Origin: Modestobacter italicus
Lineage (GTDB): Bacteria > Actinomycetota > Actinomycetes > Mycobacteriales > Geodermatophilaceae
Assembly: GCF_019799965.1 (NCBI RefSeq)
Contig: NZ_JABGCJ010000011.1
Coordinates: 1-47,126, forward strand
Length of the DNA: 47,126 bases
Direction of reading: 5' to 3'
The notes below the pieces were generated by a model. The model was not told where the DNA came from, made no database searches, and was given only the letters and a program-made list of their open reading frames with translations. Shown here in pieces: positions 15,891 through 23,574 of the stretch. Positions within the stretch are counted from its first letter, which is position 1; each line of letters starts with the position of its first letter. The translations under genes and the position numbers were made by a program.

Positions 15891-16690
15891 GTGAGCGAGG
15901 TGGTGGCCTGGCGGCCGGCGGTCCCGGGGCTGACCGAGGTCTTCCACGCGCACTTCACCGACCACGTCTACCCGGCGCACACCCACGACGCGTGGGCGCT
16001 GCTGCTCGTCGACGACGGTGCGGTGCGGTACGACCTCGACCGGCACGCCCACGGGGCCGGCCGGACGGCGGTGACGCTGCTGCCGCCGGGGGTGCCGCAC
16101 GACGGGCGGTCACAGTCGCCCGGCGGCTTCCGCAAGCGGGTGCTCTACCTGGAGCCGGAGACGGTGGGCGCCGACCGGGTGGGCCCGCCGTGGACTCCCC
16201 GGCGTTCGCCGACCCGGTGTTGCGGGCGCGGGTCTCCCAGCTGCACGCCGCGCTGGCGCCGCACACCGAGGGGCTGGAGGCGGAGAGCCGGCTGGCGTTC
16301 GTGCTCGATCGGCTCCGGCAGCACCTGGACCGCGCGGTGCTGCCGGCTCCCGCCGTCCGCGACGACCGGCTGGCCGACCGGCTGCGTGAGCTGCTCGATG
16401 CCCGGCTGACCGAGGGGGTGTCCCTGGAGGCGGCGGCCGTGGAGTTCGGGGTGCACCCCACCCACCTGGTGCGGGCGTTCACCCGCCGGCACGGGCTGCC
16501 ACCGCACCGCTACCTGACCGGCCGGCGGGTCGACCGGGCCCGCCGGCTGCTGCTCGCGGGCGCGCCGCCGGCGGAGGTGGCGACGGCGGTCGGCTTCTAC
16601 GACCAGGCGCACCTGACCCGGCACGTCCGCCGGATGATCGGGACGACGCCTGCGGCCTATGCGCGGTCCGCGGTGGAGCGGGTCAGCTGA
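15891..16690 (+). pseudogene. AraC family transcriptional regulator, broken by a one-base frameshift near 16187
   Basis: The first frame from GTG 15891 encodes the AraC cupin/sensor domain, with HVYPAHTHDAWALLLVDDG and LLPPGVPHDGR. It continues to YLEPETVGADRVGP and then derails. The next frame resumes exactly there with AVDSPAFADPVLRARVSQL and runs to the helix-turn-helix domain (LEAAAVEFGVHPTHLVRAFTRRHG and VATAVGFYDQAHLTRHVRRM), stopping at 16690. Restoring one G in the GGGCCCGCCGTGG stretch at 16181-16193 would join both halves into a normal protein of about 266 residues. It may be a true pseudogene or a sequencing error in a GC run. TACGTT ends 6 bases before the GTG, so the mRNA may be leaderless. 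Confidence 0.85.
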
Positions 16691-16733
16691 GGTGCGCCGC
16701 AGCGGCGGGTCGTGGGCGGGGGCGCCCGGTGGG

Positions 16734-17147
16734 TCAGGGAGCCGGCACGGTCGCCCGCGCCTCGGCCGGGCCGCCGCACTCGGTCGACCCACCCACCCGC
16801 ACCCAGTCCAGGTACAGCTCGGCGACGGTCAGCACCGCGCCGTCGGCGGCGAGCACCGTGGCGGTCACCGAGTCCGGCGCGCCCATCTCGAACGAGACGG
16901 TCGTGGAGCCGCGGGCCAGTGGCCGGGTCTGGGTGTCGGGTTCGTCGTCCGGCGTGCCGAGGACCAGACCGCACGAGGTCGGGCAGCCCACCCGGACCGC
17001 GTGCGCCTGCGGCCAGTCGGCGCGGAGCTCGATGGTCAGGGTGTTGGACCAGGCGACCGCCGGGCAGACACCGGCCCCGGCGCCGAGCCGGCTCGCGAAG
17101 AGCACGACCAGCACCAGACCGAGGACGAAGGAGGCCAGCCCCTTCAC
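16734..17147 (-). CDS. Hypothetical secreted or membrane-anchored protein, last gene of the sigma factor operon
   Basis: The product has 137 residues with a GTG at 17147 that overlaps the previous stop (GTGA). The N-terminus MKGLASFVLGLVLVVLFASRLGAG is a signal peptide or anchor helix. The remainder is a beta-rich domain with Cys residues at VCPAV, VGCPTSCG and TECGG that could form disulfides outside the cell. No family recognised. The operon position suggests a cell-surface function linked to the sigma factor system. Confidence 0.72.
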   Translation of the reverse strand: MKGLASFVLGLVLVVLFASRLGAGAGVCPAVAWSNTLTIELRADWPQAHAVRVGCPTSCGLVLGTPDDEPDTQTRPLARGSTTVSFEMGAPDSVTATVLAADGAVLTVAELYLDWVRVGGSTECGGPAEARATVPAP

Positions 17148-17287
17148 GGCGCGCTGACCGTCGCGGGGAGCCGGTCGAGCGGGCGCAGCGGTGGAGGACG
17201 GCGGCGCCGTTGCGCCGATCCGCGGGCGCGGGCCTCCTCGGCCAGCTGCCGCGCGGCGATGACCGAGGCGGGTTCGGGCGTCCCCAC
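17144..17287 (-). CDS. Small basic protein (47 aa) between the anti-sigma-like gene and the secreted protein gene
   Basis: The GTG at 17287 lies immediately after the stop of the 491-residue gene, and the TGA overlaps the next GTG by four bases. This tight packing at both ends supports real translation. The product begins MGTPEPASVIAARQLAEEARARG, a short amphipathic helix, then an Arg run and a Pro-rich tail (RRRRPPPLRPLDRLP). It may only serve to couple translation of the flanking genes. No family recognised. Confidence 0.55.
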   Translation of the reverse strand: MGTPEPASVIAARQLAEEARARGSAQRRRRPPPLRPLDRLPATVSAP

Positions 17288-17288
17288 C

Positions 17289-18764
17289 TCAGTCCCACCC
17301 GGCCGTGGCGCTGATGGACTCCAGGCCGTCGTAGCCCAACGGCTCGGCGCGTCCCAGTGAGCTGCCGTCCGGTGCCAGGAACGACGCCGCGGCCACGTCG
17401 TCAGCTGTCGGGCCGTCAGGGGCCGGCACCACCGCGGCACCGTCGGTGAGCGGCACCTCGGTGGCGCGGGCGCCCGAGCCGTCCACCAGCCAGGCGCTCG
17501 CGGCGGTGGCCGGGCCGATCAGCACCAGGTGGCGCCCCAGTTCGGCCCCGCCGCCGGAGGAGCCCGAGCAGTCGAGCAGGAACACCTGCTCGGACAGGGG
17601 CGTGCCGGCCGGCCGGAGGTCGGCGCCGCACCAGGTGCTCCCCGTCGTCAGGCCGTCGCCCATCTCCTGGCTGAGCAGCGCCTCGAGGTAGACCGCTCCC
17701 GACGGCAGGGTCGCGGCGAGCAGCTGCAGTCGGCCGGCAGGGCCGGCGACCGGGGGGACGTCGCCGGCCCAGACCACGGCGAAGTCGATCGCGTCGGCCG
17801 GCACCCCGGTGATCTGCAGGACGTGGTCGACCCCGCCGGACAGCACCGACCGGGCGCCCGCAGAGCCCGGTGCCCCGCGCAGCCACTCGATCGGCACGTC
17901 GGGGGTGGACCAGGTCCAGTCCGAGCGCAACGCCGTCGGCATCGCGGTGACCAGCTCGACGCCGTCCCGGAGCACCCGGTAGCGCAGCGCCTCGTCGTAG
18001 GTGCCCGCGGCCGGGTCCAGCGCCAGCACCGCCACCCCGTCGGGTGCGTCCACCGGCTCGAAGGAGCGGCTGACCGTGCCGTCGGCGGCCACCTCCGGCC
18101 GTCGGGACAGCTCGACCTCGTCACCCGGTGCGGCGACGACCACCAGCGCTCCGGTCGCCGCGTCCGTCAGCGCCACCGGGGTGCTGAGGTCGACGCCCCC
18201 GATCAGGCTGGCCGGCTGCAGCTGGTCCGCTGCCGCGCCGACCGGGCCGCTGAACCAGGCGGCCGCCAGGCCGGAGGCGGAGCCGGTCGGCTCCGAGCCC
18301 ATCGTGTCCTCGGCGACCAGCAGCGCCCAGCGTCCCCCGGCCACGTCCCCGGCGAAGACCACCCGCCGGCTGTCCAGCGCCGGCTCGGTGAGCGCCGTGG
18401 GTCGGTTCGGGTCGTCGGCCTCGGTCCAGGGCAGCTGCCGCACGGCCTCGACGAACGCCGGGTCCCCGGCCAGCGAGCCGCGGGTCGGCCCGGCCAGGAC
18501 GTCGGCCGCCGCGGCCGCCGGCTCCGGGCCGGCCGCGTCGGCGCCGACGGCGGTGGCCGTCTCGGCCGACGGGCCGCTGTCCAGCACGGTGGAGGTCAGG
18601 ACGACGAGGCCGGCCACCGCGGCCGCGACCGCCGCCGTCCCCAGTGTCTGCCGGCGCTGACTGCGGTGCCGGGCCACGACCGCCGCGGCCAGCCCCTCGC
18701 GCGGTGGGGGAGCGGAGCTCTCGGCCAGCCGGGTCAGCCGCTGCTGCAGCTCGGTGTCGTCCAT
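17289..18764 (-). CDS. Putative membrane regulator coupled to the SigE-family sigma factor (anti-sigma-like)
   Basis: The product has 491 residues. It has a short cytoplasmic N-terminus (MDDTELQQRLTRLAESSAPP to RHRSQRR), one membrane helix at about residues 40-60 (LGTAAVAAAVAGLVVLTSTV), and a large extracytoplasmic region that is acidic and beta-rich. The layout resembles membrane anti-sigma partners, but no zinc-binding anti-sigma motif is present. The ATG overlaps the sigma factor stop (ATGA). It probably senses or relays an envelope signal to the sigma factor, which is inference from layout only. Confidence 0.8.
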   Translation of the reverse strand: MDDTELQQRLTRLAESSAPPPREGLAAAVVARHRSQRRQTLGTAAVAAAVAGLVVLTSTVLDSGPSAETATAVGADAAGPEPAAAAADVLAGPTRGSLAGDPAFVEAVRQLPWTEADDPNRPTALTEPALDSRRVVFAGDVAGGRWALLVAEDTMGSEPTGSASGLAAAWFSGPVGAAADQLQPASLIGGVDLSTPVALTDAATGALVVVAAPGDEVELSRRPEVAADGTVSRSFEPVDAPDGVAVLALDPAAGTYDEALRYRVLRDGVELVTAMPTALRSDWTWSTPDVPIEWLRGAPGSAGARSVLSGGVDHVLQITGVPADAIDFAVVWAGDVPPVAGPAGRLQLLAATLPSGAVYLEALLSQEMGDGLTTGSTWCGADLRPAGTPLSEQVFLLDCSGSSGGGAELGRHLVLIGPATAASAWLVDGSGARATEVPLTDGAAVVPAPDGPTADDVAAASFLAPDGSSLGRAEPLGYDGLESISATAGWD

Positions 18765-19264
18765 CAGGAGCGCTCCTCGGTGGTCGCCAGCACCGGCGCG
18801 GCCAGCAGCGAGCGCAGCCGCTGCAGGCCTCGGGCGGTCTGGGTGTTGACCGTGCTCTCCGAGCAGCCCATCAGCTGGGCGGTCTGCCGCTCGGAGAGGT
18901 CGGCGTAGTAGCGGAGGACCACGGCGGTGCGCATCCGCGGCGGCAGCGACCGGAGGGCGGCGCGCAGCTCCTCGTCGTCCTCGGGGGTGACCGCCGGGTC
19001 GGCCCGGTCGGGAAAGGTCTCGACGACCTGCTCGGTGGTCGACAGCCGGCGCCGCCAGCTGGTGTGGGTGGTGACCAGCACCCGCCGCACGTACGCGGTC
19101 GGCTCGCCGGTGCGGGTGATCCGGCCCCAGTGCCGGTAGGTCTTCAGCAGGGCGGTCTGCACCAGGTCCTCCGCATGTCCGCGGTCACCGGCGAGCAGGA
19201 CCGCCAGCCGGAGCAGGGCAGGTTGCTCCCGGGACACGAAGTCCTCGAAGCCCGTCCCGTCCAC
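18764..19264 (-). CDS. SigE family RNA polymerase sigma factor
   Basis: This 166-residue ECF-like sigma factor has region 2 at about residues 8-60 (FEDFVSREQPALLRLAVLL, DLVQTALLKTYRHW) and region 4 at about 100-155 (LRSLPPRMRTAVVLRYYADLSE, MGCSESTVNTQTARGLQRL). It belongs to the actinobacterial SigE-family group (SigE-fam_strep), usually encoded with a membrane protein as here. The GTG at 19264 follows GAGAGGGGA. The first gene of a four-gene operon with overlapping ends, it has a direct repeat in its upstream region. Confidence 0.93.
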   Translation of the reverse strand: MDGTGFEDFVSREQPALLRLAVLLAGDRGHAEDLVQTALLKTYRHWGRITRTGEPTAYVRRVLVTTHTSWRRRLSTTEQVVETFPDRADPAVTPEDDEELRAALRSLPPRMRTAVVLRYYADLSERQTAQLMGCSESTVNTQTARGLQRLRSLLAAPVLATTEERS

Positions 19265-19334
19265 GCCCTGGGTCCCCTCTCGCCGTCCGTCACCTCATAC
19301 ACGCGGTGGGACGCCCAGCGGACCCACAGCGACG

Positions 19335-19356
19335 GTCACGAACCGATCACGAACCG
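19335..19356. promoter_or_regulatory. Direct repeat TCACGAACCG upstream of the sigma factor operon
   Basis: TCACGAACCG occurs twice at an 11-base period (19336 and 19347), giving GTCAC-N6-ATCAC. On the operon strand it reads CGGTTCGTGA twice, about 70 bases before the GTG, with a TATGAG (19299 to 19294) as a possible -10. It may be an operator for the sigma operon. Confidence 0.4.
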
Positions 19357-19400
19357 GCCCTCCCGCGGGGCCCGACGCGAGCAGGCGAGCGGGTCCCTCC

Positions 19401-20195
19401 TCAGGCGGGCGGGAGCTCGAGGTCGGCCAGCGCCGCGGTGACGTAGTCCTCGCGGACGAAGTCCAGCGCCAGCAGGCGGTGCACCAGCACGCCACGGCGG
19501 GTCAGCCGCAGGTCGGCGGGGCGCAGCCTCGGTCGCACCGCACCCGGGCGGGAGGCGACGAGCGGCGGGTCGAGCAGGCCGGCCTGCTGCAGGTCGGTGA
19601 GGTCCTCGCGGGCGCCCCAGGCCCGCCAGCTGCGCGGCTCGTCCTCCAGCGCGCCCACCGGAAGCGGTGCCCGGTCACGGCGGCCGACGGCGGCCAGGAA
19701 CACCAGCTGCCGCCAGCTGCACGACTCGGCCAGCTGCAGGGCTCGCGCCGCCAGCGCGACGTCGACGTCGGGGGAGACGACGACCTCGGCCACCAGGTAG
19801 CCCAGGTGCCGCACCCGCCGCTCCTCCGTCGTCGCCCGGGCGGCCTGGACGACGTCCTCGACGAGGCGTTCGGCGGCCGACCGGGACGCGGTGCTCACGC
19901 TGAAGAAGCCGTCGCCGCGCACCGCACGGCCCTGGGAGGAACGGGTGACCGACAGCTCCGCGACGAAGGCCAGGACCGCGCCGGCCCGGGCGCGCTCCCA
20001 GGTCAGCGGCAGGTCGGCGGCCGAGGTGGCGGCGTCGCGGAGGCACGAGGCGATCCGCTCGTCCAGCCGCAGCGGGCTGTCCTCCGGGGCGAAGAGCAGG
20101 CCGGCGACGGCGCGGCTCATCGTCCCGGCGACCAGCTCGCCGGTCTCGACCAGGTCGCGGCCCGGTGCGCGCTCGTTGCCCAGGGAGTCCCTCAC
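19401..20195 (-). CDS. Hypothetical cytoplasmic helical protein (264 aa)
   Basis: I do not recognise this family. The GTG start lies at 20195. The product is mostly helical without signal peptide or membrane segments. A central part reads TTEERRVRHLGYLVAEVVVSPDV, followed by AESCSWRQLVFLAAVGRRD. The C-terminal 80 residues (DLTDLQQAGLLDPPLV, then LRLTRRGVLVHRLLALD) look like a winged-helix fold with a wing strand. A DNA-binding or protein-interaction role is possible but not shown. It lies between the sigma factor operon and narK and has gaps on both sides. Confidence 0.75.
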   Translation of the reverse strand: MRDSLGNERAPGRDLVETGELVAGTMSRAVAGLLFAPEDSPLRLDERIASCLRDAATSAADLPLTWERARAGAVLAFVAELSVTRSSQGRAVRGDGFFSVSTASRSAAERLVEDVVQAARATTEERRVRHLGYLVAEVVVSPDVDVALAARALQLAESCSWRQLVFLAAVGRRDRAPLPVGALEDEPRSWRAWGAREDLTDLQQAGLLDPPLVASRPGAVRPRLRPADLRLTRRGVLVHRLLALDFVREDYVTAALADLELPPA

Positions 20196-20287
20196 GCCGC
20201 GATCATGGCCCGGCGCGGCCGGCGACGCACCTGGCGTCCGCGGCCCCTCACCACAGCGGGGCAGAGGCCCGGGCGCCCGGGCTCGGA

Positions 20288-21727
20288 TCAGACCCCGGCC
20301 TGCTGCATCAGCGTCCCGCGGCGCAGGTAGACGAACCAGGTGACGGCGACGCAGGCGACGTAGAAGGCGCAGAAGGCGCCCAGCGCCGTCCCCACGCCGC
20401 CGGTGGCGCTGTAGGACTCGGAGATGATCCGCGGGATGAACACCGCGCCCAGCGCGCCGACCGCCGAGATGATGCCCACCGCGGCGGCGGTGTCGCGCCG
20501 GGCGCGGTACATGGTCTGGGCCGGGGTCTCGCCGGCGCTGCCGGCGGCGGCCTCGGCCCGGTAGATGATCGGGATCATCCGGTAGGTGGAGCCGTTGGTC
20601 ATGCCGACGATCGCGAAGAGCACCAGGAAGCTGAGCAGGAACCCGAGGAAGCTGCCGGCCTCGACGAAGGCGATGGCCACGCCGATGGCCAGCGCCTGGC
20701 CGACGAAGGTCACCACGGTCACCCGCGCCCCGCCCACCCGGTCGGCGAGCAGCCCGCCCAGCGGACGGGTCAGCGAGCCGACCAGCGGCCCGAGGAAGGC
20801 GTACTGGTAGGTGTTCGCGGCGAACTCGTTGGCCAGCACCAGCGGGAAGGCGCCGGAGAACCCGATGAACGAGCCGAACGCGCCGATGTAGAGGAAGGAC
20901 ATGAGCCAGGTCTGCTTCCGGCGGGCGATGGCCGCCTGCGCGCTCACGTTGGCCCGGGCACCGGAGAGGTTGTGCATGCCGAACCAGGCGCCGGCCACCG
21001 CCAGCAGGATGAACGGGACCCAGATCAGGGCCACGTTCTGGACGTAGCGCTCCGCTCCTGTCTCGGTGGTGCCGGTGACCCCGCCGACGACGGCGAGCGC
21101 GCCCGCTCCGGCCGCGAGCGGGCCGACCAGCTGGATGATCGCCACCCCGATGTTGCCGCCGGCGGCGTTCAGGCCGAGGGCGAAGCCCTTCTCCTTGTCC
21201 GGGTAGAAGAAGGAGATGTTGGCCATCGAGGAGGCGAAGTTGCCGCCGCCGAACCCGCAGGTGACCGCGGTGAGCACCCAGAACCAGTAGGGCTGGGCGG
21301 TGGTGGCCGCGACCACCAGCAGGGTGACCGGGACCAGCAGCAGCGCCGCGCTGACCACCGTCCAGTTGCGCCCCCCGAACAGCGCCGGCATGAACGTGTA
21401 CGGCACCCGCATGATCGCCCCGACCAGGCCGGCGGTGGAGACCAGCCAGAACAGCTGGTTGCTGGTGAAGCCGTAGCCGATCGAGGCGAGCACCGCGGTG
21501 GAGATGCTGAACAGCTGCCAGACGCTGAACCCGATGTTCTCGGCGAACACCGACCAGACCAGGTTCCGGCGGGCCACCGGCCTGCCCTGCGGCGACGCCC
21601 AGAAGGCGGGGTCCTCGGGGTCGTAGTGGTCGATCCAGCGGCCGCCGACCCGGGTCACCGGGCCGTTGCCGGCCGGCGGTGCGGGTGCGACGGCGACGCC
21701 GGCGCGATCGAGCTGGGTGTCGGTCAT
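20288..21727 (-). CDS. narK: Nitrate/nitrite MFS transporter (NNP family)
   Basis: This 479-residue, twelve-helix major facilitator protein imports nitrate or exchanges it for nitrite. It has the nitrate-porter signature GFGGGNFASSMANISFFYPD and its second-half counterpart GAFGSFIGFSGAFP. The N-terminal cytoplasmic tail contains WIDHYDPEDPAFW, typical of actinobacterial NarK. The ATG is at 21727. The promoter region carries a GTGAC-N6-GGAAC operator and a -10 at 21784-21789. Functionally it supplies substrate for the nitrate and nitrite reductases encoded at 9857-15371. Confidence 0.95.
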   Translation of the reverse strand: MTDTQLDRAGVAVAPAPPAGNGPVTRVGGRWIDHYDPEDPAFWASPQGRPVARRNLVWSVFAENIGFSVWQLFSISTAVLASIGYGFTSNQLFWLVSTAGLVGAIMRVPYTFMPALFGGRNWTVVSAALLLVPVTLLVVAATTAQPYWFWVLTAVTCGFGGGNFASSMANISFFYPDKEKGFALGLNAAGGNIGVAIIQLVGPLAAGAGALAVVGGVTGTTETGAERYVQNVALIWVPFILLAVAGAWFGMHNLSGARANVSAQAAIARRKQTWLMSFLYIGAFGSFIGFSGAFPLVLANEFAANTYQYAFLGPLVGSLTRPLGGLLADRVGGARVTVVTFVGQALAIGVAIAFVEAGSFLGFLLSFLVLFAIVGMTNGSTYRMIPIIYRAEAAAGSAGETPAQTMYRARRDTAAAVGIISAVGALGAVFIPRIISESYSATGGVGTALGAFCAFYVACVAVTWFVYLRRGTLMQQAGV

Positions 21728-21783
21728 GGCGTCATCCCCTGGTCGCGGAGCCGGCCGGCGGGGAGTCCGCCGGGCCGGGGACG

Positions 21784-21837
21784 ACGCTAGGAACGGGCCG
21801 TTTCCGTCCGGGCGCGGAGACGTGACCGGTGCGGAAC
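21784..21837 (-). promoter_or_regulatory. narK promoter with nitrogen-type operator
   Basis: On the gene strand, GTTCCGCACCGGTCAC (21837 to 21822) lies 32 bases upstream of TAGCGT (21789 to 21784), a -10 about 57 bases before the narK ATG. The operator, as GTGAC-N6-GGAAC, resembles GlnR sites. The same operator and -10 at the same spacing occur at cynS. Confidence 0.65.
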
Positions 21838-21951
21838 ATGTGCCGCACCCCGTCGGCGGGGCGGGTGTGAGCCTCCGGCGGGGGCACGGGCACGGGGCGG
21901 CCCTCCCGTGGTGGGGGAGGACCGCCCCGGGGGTGGTCGTCGGCGCGGGGG

Positions 21952-22821
21952 TCAGCGCGAGCCGACGGTCGCCGTGTCTGCCGGGGCGACGATCGTCTCG
22001 CGGACCAGCGGGGCCGGCGTCCGGGGTGCGGCGGTGCGGGCGTGGGTGGCGTAGAGGGTGAGCCCGACGAAGGTGACCCCACCGACCAGGTTGCCGAGCA
22101 CGGTGGGGACCTCGTTCCAGACCAGGTAGTCACCGACGGAGAAGTCGCCGCCGAGCAGCAGGCCGGAGGGGAACAGGAACATGTTCACGATCGAGTGCTC
22201 GAAGCCCATGTAGAAGAACAGCAGGATGGGCATCCACATCGCGATCACCTTGCCGGAGACCGAGGTGGACATCATCGCGGCGACCACGCCGGTGGAGACC
22301 ATCCAGTTGCACAGCACCGCGCGGAGGAACAGGGTCAGCATCCCGGCTGCGCCGTGGTCGGCGTACCCGACCGTGCGGCCCTCGCCGATCGAGCCGATCG
22401 CCTGCCCCACCTCGTTCGGCGGCAGAGAGAACGCATAGGTGAAGATCACCGCCATCATCACCGCGACGGTGAACGCCCCGGCGAAGTTGCCGATGAAGAC
22501 CAGCCCCCAGTTGCGCAGCATCCCGCGCACCGTGACCCCGCGGCGCCGGTCGAACAGCGCCAGCGGCACGAGGGTGAACACCCCGGTGAGCAGGTCGAAG
22601 CCGAGCAGGTAGAGCAGGCAGAAGCCGACCGGGAAGAGCAAGGCCCCGACGATCGGCTGGCCGGTCTGCACGGTGACCGTCACGGCGAACGCGGCGGCCA
22701 GCGCCAGGATCGCCCCGGCCATGAACGCCCGGATCAGGGTGTCCCGGGTGGCCATGAAGACCTTGGCCTCACCCGCGTCGATCATCTTCGTGACGAAGTC
22801 CTTCGGGGTCACGTACGACAT
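21952..22821 (-). CDS. nirC: Formate/nitrite transporter family protein (NirC-like)
   Basis: This 289-residue FNT channel has six membrane segments. The family signature appears as FYMGFEHSIVNMF near residue 210, and the N-terminal half carries GFDLLTGVFTLV. FNT proteins form pentamers passing formate, nitrite or hydrosulfide; between narK and cynS, nitrite is the likely substrate. The ATG is at 22821, 67 bases after cynS with no obvious terminator, so it is probably cotranscribed with cynS. The C-terminal tail of about 35 residues is cytoplasmic. Confidence 0.93.
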   Translation of the reverse strand: MSYVTPKDFVTKMIDAGEAKVFMATRDTLIRAFMAGAILALAAAFAVTVTVQTGQPIVGALLFPVGFCLLYLLGFDLLTGVFTLVPLALFDRRRGVTVRGMLRNWGLVFIGNFAGAFTVAVMMAVIFTYAFSLPPNEVGQAIGSIGEGRTVGYADHGAAGMLTLFLRAVLCNWMVSTGVVAAMMSTSVSGKVIAMWMPILLFFYMGFEHSIVNMFLFPSGLLLGGDFSVGDYLVWNEVPTVLGNLVGGVTFVGLTLYATHARTAAPRTPAPLVRETIVAPADTATVGSR

Positions 22822-22888
22822 GCGCGTGCTCCTTCGCGGCGGGGGAACGAGGGGAGGGGCGTCGGTGCGGGGGCGGGCCGGGGCGCGG

Positions 22889-23338
22889 TCACCAGCGGTA
22901 GTCCAGGAACTTGCCGTCGAAGGTGATGACCACCCGGTCGCCGTCCGGGTCGGGACGGCGCGCGATGTCGACCTTGAAGTTGATCGCGCTCATGATCCCG
23001 TCGCCGAACTCCTCGTGGACGAGCTCCTTGAGCGCCGGGCCGTAGACCGACAGCGCCTCCAGCAGCCGGTAGACGGTGGGGTCGCTCATCGCGGCCGGGT
23101 CGCTGCCGCGGGAGGGCTGCAGCTGCAGGCTCTCCGCGACGGCCTCGTCCAGCTCCAGCAGCCGGCACACCGCCGCGGCCTGGTCGCGGGTCATCGGGTG
23201 CTGGCCGAGCAGGGCGGCGGTGGTCCAGACCAGCGGTGCGCCGAGCTCCTCGGCGAGCTGGGCCCAGGTCAGTCCGCGCCGGATCCGGGCGGCGACCACC
23301 AGGTCGGCGGCGTCGGCCTTGGGCAGGATCGGGGTCAT
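22889..23338 (-). CDS. cynS: Cyanate hydratase (cyanase)
   Basis: This 149-residue cyanase converts cyanate and bicarbonate to ammonia and carbon dioxide. The catalytic Arg91, Glu94 (YRLLE) and Ser117 (DGIMSAINF) are all present, corresponding to E. coli Arg96, Glu99 and Ser122. The N-terminal helical domain and C-terminal catalytic domain fit the 147-156 residue family length. The ATG at 23338 is chosen because GAGGAG lies 7-8 bases upstream; a longer frame from 23374 exists. It has a promoter with the same operator as narK and is followed by nirC. No carbonic anhydrase gene is visible. Confidence 0.96.
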   Translation of the reverse strand: MTPILPKADAADLVVAARIRRGLTWAQLAEELGAPLVWTTAALLGQHPMTRDQAAAVCRLLELDEAVAESLQLQPSRGSDPAAMSDPTVYRLLEALSVYGPALKELVHEEFGDGIMSAINFKVDIARRPDPDGDRVVITFDGKFLDYRW

Positions 23339-23470
23339 CGAGCTCCTCGTGCACGGACGGCGGCGCGCCGGCACCGTCGGGCCCCGCCGGGACGTCGTCC
23401 CGGGCGGACCGCAGGTCGGAGCGGCATCGCTCCCCGGGTCGCCGGACCCCTCGGGTGAGGGGTTGCCGGA

Positions 23471-23524
23471 ACGCTAGGGAGCGGGCGTGTCGGTCACGGC
23501 TCGCCGGCGTGACCCCTGCGGAAC
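23471..23524 (-). promoter_or_regulatory. cynS-nirC promoter with nitrogen-type operator
   Basis: On the gene strand, GTTCCGCAGGGGTCAC (23524 to 23509) precedes TAGCGT (23476 to 23471) by 32 bases, as at narK. Only two operator bases differ between the sites. The start point would lie about 125 bases before the cynS ATG. Confidence 0.65.
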
Positions 23525-23574
23525 AAGCCCCTCACCGCGCCGGGGGAGCGGCGGTGAGGGCCACGACCCGGACC

